Position numbers and translations under genes: made by a program
NCBI RefSeq assembly: GCF_004337985.1
Contig: NC_043742.1
Coordinates: 4,825,259-4,889,258 of the forward strand
Direction: 5' to 3'
Source of the DNA: Pyricularia pennisetigena
Taxonomy: Eukaryota; Ascomycota; Sordariomycetes; Magnaporthales; Pyriculariaceae
DNA: 64,000 bases
Shown here: piece after piece, positions 11,723-24,541 of the stretch
Layout: each line of letters opens with the position of its first letter
How positions within the stretch are numbered: the first letter of the stretch is position 1
The notes under the pieces: generated by a model
The model's database searches: none
Seen by the model: only the letters and a program-made list of their open reading frames with translations
Told to the model about the DNA's origin: nothing

Positions 11723-14700
11723 ATGGCACAACACCTTCCGCCTGCCGGCGGCAACGGTGGTGCGCATACGCAGCCTTCGCTGCCCGCGCTGCCCGCCCAC
11801 CTTCAGTCAGACACGCACCTCACGGGGCATCTTGCTAGTCGCTTCCACGTCAGTCTGCCAACCGCTAAACTATCTTCTCACGGCTTCATCTCGATCAACA
11901 CCTACACGTCCTCCAGCAAGGGACAAGATGGAGGCAAGGCCGGAAGTGCCCAAGGCGAGGCCGAGGATATGGCCGATAGGGCTTTCCTTCGTCTGGGTCA
12001 TCGGTCGGAGAACCAAGCAATCCTTTTCTTGTGCGTATAATCCTTGTACCGATCCCCTCTTACATCAACCCGTGGGAGATAACTGACAATGATGCAATTG
12101 CAGGGGTGAATCCGGCTCGGGAAAGACGACCATTCGATCGCACATCTTGACCGCCCTCCTCAACAAGACCTCAACGCCCCTATCCACAAAGGTGTCACTC
12201 GCTGCCTATGTCTTCGACACCCTAACCACCACCAAGACTGCGACCACCCCGACTGCCTCCAAGGCAGGTCTCTTCTACGAACTACAGTATGACACAGCAT
12301 CAACAACGAGTCCACTTCTCATCGGTGGAAAGCTGCTGGATCATCGTCTGGAGAGGAGTAGGATTACCGATGTGCCAACTGGCGAGCGAAACTTCCATAT
12401 CCTGTATTACATTTTGGCTGGCACGAGCGCCGCTGAAAAGGCACACCTGGGCTTTGGGGAACCAGATGCTGGAACTGGTAGCAAGCGATGGAGGTATCTG
12501 GGGCATCCGACCCAGCTGAAGGTCGGCATCAACGACGCGGAGGGATTCCAGCTGTTCAAAACTGCCCTTCGCAAGCTTGAATTCCCTAGGAGCGAGATTG
12601 CTGAGATATGCCAAGTCCTGGCTAGCATTCTTCACATCGGACAGCTCGAGTTCGAGAGTTCGGAAAACACAACGGTTGCCGGCGATGAGAGTGGTGGCTT
12701 CTCACACGAGGGTGGCCAGGTCACAACCGTCGCAAAGAACAAGGACGTGCTTGCTATAGTGGCCGCATTTTTGGGTGTCAGTGCTGCTGAGCTTCAGACA
12801 ACCCTTGGATACAAGACCAAGATCATACATAAGGAAAGGGTCACTGTTATGCTCGACCCTGCCGGTGCCCGCGCCAACGCCAACGAACTAGCTCGAACTC
12901 TTTACTCGCTTCTAGTTGCCTATGTCATTGAGAACATCAACCAGAAGATCTGCGCTCCTGAAGAGGCCATTGTCAACACCGTCTCCATCATCGACTTCCC
13001 GGGGTTCTCGCAGCAAAGCTCCACCGGCTCATCGCTTGATTTGCTCCTCAACAATGCTGCTGCCGAGGCCATGTACAACTTGACCCTGCAAAACTTTTTC
13101 GACCGCAAGGCGGATCTCCTAGAGACTGAGGAAGTGAGCGTACCACCCACCAGCTACTTTGACAACTCGGACGCAGTGAAGGGGCTGCTCAAGCCTGGCA
13201 ATGGTCTCTTGAGTATTCTTGACGACCAAACCAGACGCCACCGCACCGACATGCAGCTCCTGGAAAGTCTGCGAAAACGCTTCGAGGGTAAGAACCCCGC
13301 TATCACTGTCAGTGCGGCCACTGCGAAGCTTCCGGGCAGCAACTTCTTGTCCGAAAATACTGCTGCTTCATTCACAGTGCGCCACTTCGCTGGTGAGGTC
13401 GAATACTCGATCAAGGGGCTCGTCGAGGAAAATGGTGAAGTCATCTCTGGTGATCTTTTGAACCTGGTCAACTCTACCAAGAGCGACTTTATTGCCCGTC
13501 TCTTCGGTCAAGAGGCTCTGCACACTGTCACCCATCCGCAGGAGAGGACCACGGTGATGCAAGCTTCAGTCAGCTCCAAGCCCATGCGTGCTCCAAGTGT
13601 CATGTCGCGCAAGATCAGGCCGGGAACGGCTCGTCCCAATCGTCAACGCAAGGAGTCAATTGGTGGGCGTCAGGACACCCTGGACGATATTGCCAGCGAG
13701 GCCGGAGATTCGCGGCGCGCTGTTAGCAAGCCATCCGAGGAAGGGGCTTCTGGCCAGTTCTTACACTCGCTCGACAACGTGACCAAGTCATTCCACGCGC
13801 AAAACACCAACGCCTATTTCGTCTTCTGCTTGAAGCCGAACGACAGGCGTATTGCCAACCAGTTCGACAGCAAATGTGTTCGCACACAAATGCAAACTTT
13901 TGGCATTGCCGAGATCAGCCAACGTATCCGATCCGCAGACTTCAGTGTGTTCTTGCCCTTTGGCGAGTTCCTGGGTCTAGCCGATGTTGACACTCTCCTC
14001 GTCGGAAGTGAACGGGAGAAGGTCGAGGCTGTTGTGGAAGAGAAGCGCTGGCCGACCAACGAGATCCAAATCGGTTCTACTGGTGTTTTCATTAGTGAGC
14101 GATGCTGGATGGAGATTGCGCAGCTCAGTGATATGGTGACTGGCCGATTCGGCGTCCCCGAATCGGAGGGTGGTACGCCACTCAGCAACTTACCATATGG
14201 CGCTTCCAAGGAGCGCCTGATAGCGGCTGGAAATTCGCCGTATAACAACGACAAGTCCAAGTCGGGCTACTTTGGCAGCAATGATATCGACGGCAGGTCA
14301 GATGCCGGAGTTTCTGCCTTCGGCGGAGGTGACATGTTCAAGAACCTGGATACCCGCGAGCAGATGGCTGAGCGTGGTAACGAAAAGTCTATGGTTGAGG
14401 TGGAGGAGTTCAAAGACAGCCCAAGTCGCAAGCGCTGGGTCTTCATTACCTGGATGCTTACATTTTTTGTTCCCGAGTTCTTGATACAGTGGCTCGGTAA
14501 AATGCCCCGCAAGGATGTGCGCATGGCTTGGAGAGAGAAGTTGGCCATCAACTTCATCATCTGGTTGAGTTGTTTGGGCGCTGCTTTCATCCTGGTCGTG
14601 TTCCCCATGCTTGTTTGCCCTACCCAATACGTGTTTACTGGAGAAGAACTCTCTGCATACAACGGAAAAGATGGCAAGGCTTCCTATGCAGCCATCCGTG

Positions 14701-17496
14701 GTCAGGTCTTTGACATCGGATCATTCATACCCAGGCACCCTTTGCCCTATCTGCCATCAAAGACCTTCACTCAGTATGCTGGCACTGATATCACGGGTCT
14801 TTTCCCTGTTCAGGTGTCTGCTCTGTGCCAAGGCAAGGATGGCTCTGTCAACCCTGCTGTGCTACTGGATTACAAGGACACCAACATCACCGATTCGCCC
14901 AATGTCATCAACAGCCAAGATTTGAATTCACGCTACCACGACTTCCGGTACTTCACCAACGATACGAGACCCGACTGGTTCTCTCAGGTGATGATCACTT
15001 TCCGGGGCACGTATAAGAAGGGCAACATCGGCTACCCGGCTCACGTCGTCAAGAAGATGGCAGAGAACAGGAACGCCATAGCGATTCTCAATGGTCGGGT
15101 GTACGACTTCACCAAATACATCGCTGGAGGCCGCGATTTTAGGGTCAAGTATAACGAATCACGCCCTAGCGACCAGTCTTTGCTTGATTTCATGGATCAG
15201 TCAGTCGTGAGGCTGTTTCAGGACCGCAGCGGAGAGGATATCACGCCGCTTTGGGATGCACTCAGGCTGGACCCGAACCTGAGAAAGTCGATGCAACTCT
15301 GTCTGGATAACCTGTTTTATCTTGGCGATGTCGATACGCGTAACTCGGTGCGTTGCAACTTTGCCAAATACTTCATCCTCGCTGTTACGATCATCCTTTG
15401 TTCGATCATCGCCTTCAAGTTCTTGGCTGCGCTCCAATTCGGTACCAAGAACATGCCCGAGAACCTGGACAAGTTTATCATGTGCCAGATTCCTGCGTAC
15501 ACTGAAGACGAGGAGTCGCTCCGTCGTGCCATTGACTCTGCGGCCCGCATGCGCTACGACGACAAGCGCAAACTCTTGATCGTTGTTTGTGACGGTATGA
15601 TTATTGGTCAGGGTAACGACAGGCCCACGCCGCGAATTGTACTTGATATTTTGGGAGTCTCGGAGACTGTCGATCCAGAACCCCTCAGCTTCGAATCTCT
15701 GGGTGAAGGTCTTAAGCAGCACAACATGGGCAAGGTCTATTCGGGCTTGTACGAGGTTCAGGGTCACATCGTCCCCTTCTTGGTCGTCGTCAAGGTCGGC
15801 AAGCCATCCGAGGTCTCGCGTCCCGGTAACCGTGGCAAGCGTGATTCCCAAATGGTCATTATGCGCTTCCTGAACCGTGTCCACTACAATTTGGCCATGA
15901 GCCCGTTGGAGCTCGAGATGTACCACCAGATTCGCAACATTATTGGTGTGAACCCGACATTTTACGAATACATGCTTCAGATCGATGCCGACACAGTTGT
16001 TGCTCCCGATTCGGCCACACGTTTCGTCTCGGCTTTCCTGGATGACACGCGCCTGATTGCATGCTGTGGAGAGACGTCGATCGCCAACGCCAAATCTTCC
16101 TTCATCACCATGATCCAAGTCTACGAGTACTACATTTCGCACAACTTGTCCAAGGCCTTCGAATCTCTGTTCGGCTCCGTCACTTGTTTGCCTGGTTGTT
16201 TCTCCATGTACCGCATCCGCGCCGCCGAGACGGGTAAGCCGCTTTTCGTCTCCCGTGAGGTTGTCGACGCCTACGCGACTATCCGTGTGGACACGCTGCA
16301 CATGAAGAACTTGCTTCACCTTGGTGAGGATCGTTACCTGACTACGCTCCTGCTCAAATACCACAACAAATACAAGACCAAGTACATTTACCGAGCACAC
16401 GCCTGGACCATTGCCCCCGACTCATGGAAGGTCTTCCTCTCGCAACGTCGTCGCTGGATCAACTCGACGGTGCACAATCTGATCGAGCTTATTCCCATGG
16501 GCCAGCTTTGCGGTTTCTGCTGTTTCTCGATGCGCTTCATCGTCTTCATCGATTTGCTCTCTACCATCATTCAGCCAGTCACCATTGCCTACATTGTTTA
16601 CCTCATTGTGCGCATGGTCCTCGCTCCTGACATGGTGCCCGTTTTGGCTTTCGTGCTGCTCGCAGCCGTTTACGGTCTACAAGCTGTCATTTTCATCCTG
16701 CGCCGGAAGTGGGAGATGATTGCTTGGATGATCCTCTACATCATCGCCATGCCCATTTTCTCGTTTGGTCTGCCCCTGTATGCTTTCTGGCACATGGACG
16801 ACTTCACATGGGGTAACACTCGTGTTGTCACGGGAGAAAAGGGCAAGAAGGTCGTGGTCACTGACGAGGGCAAGTTTGACCCGTCGTCCATCCCTCGCAA
16901 GAAGTGGGAGGAGTACCAGAGCGAGCTGTGGGATGCCCAGACCTCCAAGGATGACACCAGGTCCGAGGCCTCTGGCTTCTCGTACGCCACCAAGGCGCCC
17001 GTCGCCGTCTCCGAGTATGGTTTCCCCGCCCATCCCTATGGCGCATACCCGCCCAGCCGACCAGGGAGTACCACAGGTGTGCCGCAGATGCCGCAGATGC
17101 CATACTCGGCAAGCCGCATGTCATTGGCCCATTCGGAAATGCTCATGGCGGGCAACAGACAAAGCCAGTTCGGTGGATCGCAGTTCAACCTTCCTCAATC
17201 TGGCAGTGAGATGGAGCTCTCAAACTTGGCTGGCTTGCCATCTGATGATGCCCTGCTTGCGGAGATCCGGGAGATCCTGAGAACGGCCGATTTGATGACG
17301 GTCACCAAGAAGGGTGTCAAGCAAGAGCTTGAGCGTAGGTTCGGGGTTAACCTCGACAGCAGGAGGGCGTACATCAACAGCGGTAAGTACCCGGCCACTA
17401 TGACGTGGCCCGACCCAATTCGACATGTTTGAGAAAAGGTTACTGACGTAAAACCCCATCACAGCTACCGAAGCACTCTTGTCGGGCCAGCTGTAG
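11723..17496 (+). CDS. csmA: Class V myosin-motor chitin synthase
   Basis: Makes cell-wall chitin; the myosin-like head is thought to tether the enzyme or its vesicles to actin. Exons are 11723-12030, 12104-17382 and 17465-17496, giving 1872 residues. The 73-nt first intron splits the codon just before the Walker A motif: joining the exons yields GESGSGKT at residues 104-111. The last intron restores the C-terminal end [10 protein letters not shown] in place of a read-through tail. Order: myosin head (~1-780, with a DFPGF switch-II-like segment), membrane spans near 881 and 919, cytochrome-b5-like region (~949-1100), span near 1192, glycosyltransferase core (QIPAYTEDE ~1232, DAD ~1396, EDRYL ~1511, QRRRW 1550-1554), five or so terminal spans, and DEK_C (~1816-1872). 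The length is close to Aspergillus CsmA. It is CHS6 in Magnaporthe as far as I recall, where class V synthase matters for plant infection. Confidence 0.95.
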
Positions 17497-18679
17497 AAGA
17501 GCTGTGTTGGACATCGAGGCACGGGTTGTCGCGAACTCATAAAATTCGTTTCTTGGATAATTGCTAGCAACCCTCGGACGATTTGCTCTTGTTTTTACAA
17601 GCCGTTTTCCCATGAAGGATGCTCTCATGACAGAAATTGCTATTACTGCAGACTACACATATCGTAATTATTTTTGGCTTTTTTTTTATTAGTTCTCTCC
17701 CCATTCCCCGTTCATTCGTTTTGTCAAGCAGCATATTTACTAGGGAAAAGCCGAGGGAGGGCTCGGATCCAATCTACCCAACAAAAAAGATCTAGACGTG
17801 ATATATTTTTGGTGCAAACTTGATTGTCATTGCGACCAGCTTTTTTTTTATTCTCTTTTTCTTTTGTGTCATATGTTTGTCATTTTTGTGTATACTGTTG
17901 AAACTCGAAGCCAGGAATGTACGGGATACGGTTTTATTGAAATTGCCTCGAACAACACAGCAATCGGCCCTCGGTCATCTATTCGTGGGATATTTATTGG
18001 TCAATTGAAAAGCCCAATGGCAAATGAATTAGGGGGGGCGCGGCACCCTGTCTCTGTCGGCTGGCTTTCTTTTCGCAATGAGGAAGTCGAGAAGCTTATC
18101 AATCGGCCATTGGTGCCATCTCTGGTGCACAGCTAATCTAGGTTTGGAAGCTGGTGGATGCGAAAAGGGGAACAGCCGCACTCGACATTTCCCGATGGCA
18201 CGTCTCGGCGGGCGGCAGAGGCTCCCTCACACGGCGTGACTGCCGACAATTGGCAGGCCACTGGTCAATCATGTCTTGGCTCTACTCCGCCCTCTCCCAT
18301 GTACATTCCGCTTTAGGAAGCTGGCTAGTGTGATAACCCCTGAAGCTGTGGGGTGCCGTAGATGAAGACTATCAATGCCGACCAAGCTTTCTTGACTCTG
18401 TACGGAAGTACTGACTGTACGTTGTTCGACTTTTGTGGCGAGGGCGAGTAGGTATATTAAGGACGAGGGACGAGCCGCCATTGACAGCTTTCCTGCTTTG
18501 GTCGATCGTCACGCCGGTCCTTTTCTTCCCTCAGGCATTCATTCGCTCACCTCTGATACGTGGTCGACCTGAGAAGCAACCGAGACAAGACAGACGCGCA
18601 ACTTTGCACACATATAACTTTTCTCAAACCCCCCCACCCAGAAGTTATTTGTCCCGTGCTGCCCTCCCCAGAGAACAAG
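17497..18679. other. Intergenic / promoter of the M28 peptidase
   Basis: No gene seen. T-rich tracts at 17670-17710 and 17840-17880 follow the chitin synthase. A TATA-like TATATTAA occurs at about 18452-18459, roughly 220 bases before the peptidase start codon, followed by a CT-rich leader. Confidence 0.5.
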
Positions 18680-20110
18680 ATGCAAATCACACGCTCTCTC
18701 GTCTTGTTGGCCACTTCCGGCATGCTGGCTTCGGCCGCACCGGCCGCCGAGCCCCCCGCGGGCGCTTCCTCGGAACTGCACCTGGTTAAGGTGTCTCCGA
18801 CTGACCCCGGCACGTGGGTCACGGACGAGGAGAAGGATGCTCTTGCTGTCAACCGCGTCGGCTTCCACGACATCACGGGTGTGAGCGACGAGGAACTTGC
18901 CGTCCTCTCCGCCCAGCCGGAAGAGGTCAAGCTTGAGGCTCGCCAGGCTGTCACCTACCCGACCACCTTGGCGAACCAGGCCGAGGCCTTGAGGTTGAGC
19001 AACCAGGCCACCACGACGAACCCGCAGAGCTGGTTGACGACCTTGTCCAAGTGAGTTGCGGCAGAGATGTCTTAACAGATGATCAATATAGTCATGTCCT
19101 GGCTCTTTTCTTGGGTTTGCTAGGTAGCTAACATTCACGGGTTGCGGTAGCTTCCAAACTCGCCACTACCGTTCCTCCACCGGCACTCAAGCCGGTACGT
19201 GGTTGCAGCAGCAGCTCAGTACCATTGTTGGATCCAAGGGCACCGTCTCAACCATCAGCCACTCCTTCAACCAGCCCTCCATCATCGTCCGCATCCCTGG
19301 CCAGACAAGCAACCTGGGTATGTCTAGTCTAGTCCCTCCTCCTCGTCCTGACAGCCATCACTTCTGAAAAGCCCTTGGTGTATATATATATCGCTGACCA
19401 GGCGTCCCCTAATCCCCTCCAAAAGTGATCACTGGAGCGCACTACGACTCCACCGGAGGTTCGACCACGGCCCGCTCCCCGGGAGCCGAGGACGATGGCA
19501 GCGGCGTGGTTGTCATCATGGAGGCGCTGCGGGTGCTCGTCTCGGCGTCGTTCGCGCCCAAGAACACGCTCGAGTTCCACTTTTACGGCGGCGAGGAGGG
19601 CGGCCTGCTGGGCTCGCGCGACGTGTTTGCCAACTACCGTAGCAACGGCCGCACCGTGCTGGCCTACCTCAACCAGGACATGTCGGGCTACTCGCCCGGC
19701 GGCAAGCTGACCGTCTACACCGACTATGTCGACACGAGCCTCACGGCCTACGTCAGGCGCATCGCCCAGGCCTCAGCCGGCGTCGCGCCCTCGAGCTCCA
19801 GCTGCGGCTACGGCTGCTCCGACCACGCCAGCGCCAGGTCCAACGGCTTCCCTGCCGCCTACGTCGGCGACGAGCCAATTGGTACCTCGGCTTCTTGGAT
19901 CCACTCCTCCAGCGACGTAAGTTTTGCCTCGGTTGTTGTTTCTTCCTTGTTGTTTTATTTTCGTGAAAATGCATCTAGATCCGTATAACTAACATGGTTT
20001 CACAATGCCAAAAAAAAAAAAAATAGTCGATTGATAGGATCCAGTGGCCCACCATCCTCCGCCACACCAAGTTTGTCATCAACTACCTGGTCGAGGCCTC
20101 GTACCTGTAA
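18680..20110 (+). CDS. Secreted M28 zinc aminopeptidase
   Basis: An extracellular metalloaminopeptidase of the M28 (leucine aminopeptidase / Lap1-like) family that removes N-terminal residues from peptides using two zinc ions. Exons are 18680-19050, 19151-19317, 19426-19916 and 20027-20110, giving 370 residues. The signal peptide is MQITRSLVLLATSGMLASA. The metal and catalytic set is complete: H185 and D187 in GAHYD, D202/D203 in EDDGSG, E236-E237 in GGEEGG, D264 in NQDMSG and H339 in WIHSSSD. A Cys pair sits in CGYGC. The segment before about residue 95 is a propeptide in related enzymes. The last exon follows an A-rich acceptor (A run, then TAG) and restores a C-terminal helix (LRHTKFVINYLVEASYL). 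The length is typical for the family. Such enzymes help fungi use external protein. Confidence 0.9.
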
Positions 20111-20421
20111 ATGGGTTGATGTCTCGAGGCGAACTGGAGACTACTACTACATACTCATTCTGTAGTGTTAATGAAGTTTATGCTAGGAAAATACACAATA
20201 CTGTTCAGATAAATTTTTCCCGAACCGGTTCCGCGCAGCCTGAAATGAAGCCGCGCAGTGAGTGTCTAGAGAAGATTCTTCATTGAAAGGATATCATGTA
20301 TGATAATTTGTAATGCTGCTATAACGGCATCAATTATTTCCTGGTGCACAGCCAAGTCAAATAAGTATTCAAGAAAGATGGCAAATTTGCAGGCAAGTCC
20401 GTCCAGTGTCATTAAATACCT
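20111..20421. other. Convergent 3' flanks
   Basis: About 310 bases between the ends of the peptidase gene and the opposing membrane-protein gene. No open frame with support; A/T-rich 3' UTR-like sequence only. Confidence 0.6.
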
Positions 20422-21614
20422 TTACTTTCGGCCCTCTTGTCTCCGAATCTCTTCCCGGAACACGTTCCTCCCAGACGTCGACGTGGGCGACCAGCTATCA
20501 CTGCTGGTTAGCTGGATCCCCGGCGTCTTGTCTTCGGGGTGGTAGTTGGCACGGAACGGGTCCCCGCGCGCCGCAGCCCTGGGCATCTCGACGTTCTGCG
20601 TCGGATTGGCCGTCCTGGTCCTTTCCGGGCGGCTCTTCCTTACCCCGTACCCCTGAGAACCGCGGCCTCGAGTCAACCTTCGCTTCAGGTTCGCAAAAGC
20701 CGCGGCGAAAGGGACGATGCCCTTCTTGCGATAACTCCAACAGCAGTACAACCCTACAACTAGGAGCAGCACGACGACCATGGGAACGATGACGATACTG
20801 GGAACAGGCCCAGAAGAGCCATTACCATCCGCGTTGTTTACGGGCCACATGACATTGTCGGTGATGACGACTCGGGGCCCGTTGCCGCGGATCTCGTTGA
20901 ACTCGGAGCTGTCGTGAGACTGGTAGTTGTACTTGATGCTGGCGTTCATGGCGGTGCTGCCGGACCTGGCGAGTAGGTCGTCTGGTACCATCCAGGCGTG
21001 GTAGCCAACCGAGGCTTTGACGCTCTGGGCTATCACCTCCGCGCGGCTGTCGTCGTACACAACTTCGATCTTGAGCTTGTCGTCTTGGTGGGCAAACTTC
21101 TGGGGATCCCACGTAACTGCATGATGCAAAGGGGATGTTTAGCTCAGGTGTGCGTGACCAGCATAATCTTTGTTGACGTGGGGTCCTCACTGTAATAAGT
21201 TGAATTTGGATTGAGCATACTGCCTCTTTTCGGTGTACAAAATGGCTTATCTTCACCGTAATAGTTTTCACAGACCAACAATGCGCCCTTTTCCCTACGA
21301 TACTCGGCAGTTGGAGCAGGATGTGGAGCAAAGACTGTGGTGGTAGTCATGCCATTGTTAGACAAGAACCAGGTGGACTGCGCAGTCAGGGAGCTCGGGG
21401 CCCCTGAAATGGTCTGAAGGGCTTGATCTATCGTGGTGACGGTCGGCGTGATGGTGCGTGCAGCTCCGTCCTCGTCGATGGTGATCCATTGTTTTGGCGG
21501 GGGAGATGCAGTCACTGCTTGTCTCCGTCCATTTGGAGTCGAGGCTGATACCAAGGGTGTCGTCATGAGCAAAGTTATGGTAGCACCCAGTGCTAGAAGG
21601 TGTCCCGAGGCCAT
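20422..21614 (-). CDS. Single-pass membrane protein, YITWDP-type ectodomain
   Basis: Function unknown. Minus-strand exons are 21614-21191 and 21116-20422 (74-nt intron), 372 residues. It has a signal peptide, a Ser/Thr/Pro-rich N-terminal part, then an extracellular beta-rich region with PFCTPKRGS followed, across the intron, by YYITWDPQKF. This C-x-P...YY-x-TWDP pattern occurs in fungal single-pass proteins with a Kre9/KNH-like fold (from memory). One strong membrane helix follows (IVIVPMVVVLLLVVGLYCCW), then a basic cytoplasmic tail rich in Arg, Ser and Pro. The topology suggests a cell-surface sensor or wall-linked protein. Restoring YITWDP supports the intron. It is convergent with the M28 peptidase. 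Confidence 0.75.
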
Positions 21615-22698
21615 TGTGGTCTTGGGATGCGTGTCAAGAGTTGAGGAGAGTCGGAGCTGTAAATCTCATCCTAGCCACACACAACGCTCGTAGATGAACC
21701 GCAAAGCAGACCACCTCTTGAAAATAGACCAAGCTTAGGTCTAGGTAAATAAACTTGCATCACTCGGTATCAGTGATCTCAGCCAAGCATTGAGATGCAC
21801 TCGAAACCTCAGCTCCTTATTGAATGAGCACCCGATTATTCACTGTATTGTAATTCCCTACATCGAAACAGTCAAAGGACTGACTGCCCCCGCAGCTGCT
21901 GCTTGCATTTGGGGGCTTGGGATAGACGACGAGAGTAGGGTGACACGGCAGATTCATGTGACCATCAGAAGGATATCGGAAAGGCAAGGGCGTGGGTAGC
22001 GCAACAGAAGGAGCTAGTGATGCACACCGAGAGTGTGCGAGGTAGAGGTACATGGACAGGATTAGGCAGGTATGAGATTGCGGACCAGGGAACAAGCAGC
22101 TTGAATCAATGCCTTGAACCGTTATGGCCTCTCCGTCCACGAGAATCTGTAATCAGTGACATTAATCAATCACCTGCAACCATCATGCCATCCGAGAGAA
22201 ATGTCTGCTAACCGCCTTGACAACCTCTCGACAACCTCTCGCCCCTCCAAAATTTTCTACCATAATCCCCGCAGCATTAACTGGAAAGGTGAGATAGATC
22301 CACACATACTTCGTGTTGCCCTTCCAGTCTAGGTAAGGTAAGCAAGCACCTAGACTACCTTGCTGCAGCCAAGCGCACCAAAGTTGCATGCAGCAAGGCG
22401 ATAGCTGGAAGTATAGAGACCAACCCCGCCCAGTAAGGGATACGGCTGGCTCAGTGCTTCTTGTTACTGGTTTGATGCAAGGCATAATGCTTTCACTCGT
22501 CTTGTAATTCAAAATTTTCAGCTGAGCTGATGATTCAAGCTGATACTTCACAGCTGGGACGTTTACTCGGTGTATGTGATTCACGACCGATTTCTGTCCA
22601 GGAGGGACGCTACCACGATCAAAAAGCTGAGAGTATGGGACAGGACATCAGATCTCAAGTTCCTCTTCATATCCAAAAATCCCATTGTTCTGCCAAAG
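21615..22698. other. Divergent intergenic region
   Basis: About 1.1 kb between start codons of the minus-strand membrane protein and the plus-strand propeller gene, so it probably holds both promoters. Short open frames in it have no recognisable product. Confidence 0.5.
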
Positions 22699-24280
22699 AT
22701 GAAGTCATCTTCCGCTCTAATCTTTACCTTATTGGCGCGCCTGTGTGCCGCGCGCACAGATTGCAAGAAAGTCATTGTTCCCAACTATCAAGCCCCCAGG
22801 GTTGCGCCTGGATGGCAAGCCCAAGTTGTAGTATCGGGTCTGAAGAAGCCTCGAAGTATCGAGTTTGACAAGGAGGGCGGCCTGCTTGTTGTCGACGCTG
22901 GTGCTGGTGTGTTCCGTCTTGTCTTTGAAGACCATGGCGGCACTTGTCTCGAGGAGAAGGAGAGGATTCTGCTGGTCAACAACTCTGCAGTAAGTTGCAA
23001 AAAGACGTTGTGATATGGGCTTACAGCCCATTTGGCCTCCTTACTCGACGCTAACGGAATACTCTGGGGAAAAACATAGCTAAACCATGGCTTGGCCCTT
23101 TCCGCCGATGGCAACTCCTTATTCGCATCGACAGTCCAGTCGGTGTTTCGATGGGCCTACGATGCCAAGGGTAGCAGAGTTAGCGGCAACCCGCAAGAGA
23201 TCATCACTGGGATGCGCAACCAGGTCTTGACGACCAGGACGTTGACCATGGCCAAAAAGGCCACCGGAATGCTCCTCGTATCCCGCGGCAGTGGTGGCGA
23301 CGGCGACGCAGCAGCTCTCGCTGCCGCGCGCGACGTGAACTCGGGCACCTCGCAGATTCGCGCCTTCGACACCCTTCGGGCCTCGGACGGAGGCCAGGCT
23401 TGGGAGTTCAACAGGGCCGGTAGACGGATGGGCTGGGGCCTGCGCAACGCAGTCGCAGTCGCTGAGCATCCTATCACGGGAGGCATCTACAGCATGGACC
23501 ACTCGGTAGACGGGATTGAGCGCAACGGCACCGACATATCGCTCCGGAATCCAGCCGAGGAGTTGAATTTTCACGGTTTCCTAAACGCAACAGAAGACAA
23601 CCAGGGAGGCAACTACGGGTATCCAGTCTGCCATGCCGTTGGCGACCCGTCTCGCATACCCGGCGGGGAGGACCTTGAGGTCGGCAGCCAGTTCGGCATC
23701 AACACCAACGCCTCCAACAGCGACGCAACGTGCAACGGGAATTACACAGCACCTAGGCTGGTTTTCCCCGCCCATTACGGCCCGATGGATCTCAAGTTCA
23801 ACAAGGGAGGAAACGTTGCTTTCTTGAGCTTTCGCGGCAGCAGTAAGTGTCCCCTAATGCATATAGCCAGGTCGGTAAATTTCTCGTGAATGACAACTGA
23901 CGCTTTGAACAGTGAGTAAGACAAATCCGGTCGGCTATCGTGTGTCAATGATCGAGTTTGACGCTTCCCGTGGCCAACCGAAGGAACCTTCCAACAGCAC
24001 GACGGCACTAAAGGACCTCATCTTCAACGGCGATGGTCACGACTGTCCAGACAACTGCATGCGGCCAGTGGGATTGGCCTGGGACGTCAAGGGTAGACTG
24101 TGGGTTACGGCGGATTCGACAGGTGAAATATATGTGCTCGAGAGACAATTGGAGACGCCGACTACCGGTGATGGGATCATGATCACGGAGCCAGCCAAGA
24201 GTGCTGCTGGGACTGTTGCAACCTGGGGAGGTCTGGGATTACTCTTCCATGCAGTCGTGTCTGTGTTTGCCGTTTTGTGA
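22699..24280 (+). CDS. GPI-type glucose/sorbosone dehydrogenase-like propeller
   Basis: A secreted beta-propeller of the soluble quinoprotein glucose/sorbosone dehydrogenase superfamily. Fungal relatives include PQQ-dependent pyranose dehydrogenase (CAZy AA12); the substrate here is unknown. Exons are 22699-22989, 23080-23842 and 23913-24280, giving 473 residues. It has a signal peptide ending near CAARTD, blade-like segments such as GLKKPRSIEFDKEGGLLVVD, NHGLALSADGNSLFAS, GNYGYPVCHAVG and RPVGLAWDVKGRLWVTADSTGEIYVL, and several N-glycosylation sequons. The C-terminus (KSAAGTVATWGGLGLLFHAVVSVFAVL region) is a hydrophobic tail typical of a GPI-anchor signal. No haem-binding cytochrome or CBM domain is attached, unlike the best-studied fungal AA12 enzyme. 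Catalysis and PQQ binding are inferred only. Confidence 0.82.
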
Positions 24281-24541
24281 CCTGGGTGCACTCTATGCAA
24301 GGTAGAAGCCCAGTTGGTAATCTGCATAACTAAGAAAACATGCCAAATCCTGATGATTATTGCACGTGATTGCGCCACCGGATCCGAAGTTTGGGACCCA
24401 CACTGGCATCGCCCGCCGACTCGCAATCAATCCAGATAGGTCACTACAGTCCAACCTTCCGGGGCGCGCAATTACGTCGAATCGCATTCCATCCGGGGCT
24501 GTCATCAAGCATCGCCCAAACACATCTCAACATCACACACA

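Noticed and set aside
15201..16400. 399-codon antisense frame inside the class V chitin synthase
   Set aside because: It is the complement of a conserved, strongly biased coding sequence; no domain or start context supports it.
17383..17464. Read-through C-terminus of the class V chitin synthase
   Set aside because: A GTAAGT donor and CAG acceptor remove it and restore the family ending [10 protein letters not shown].
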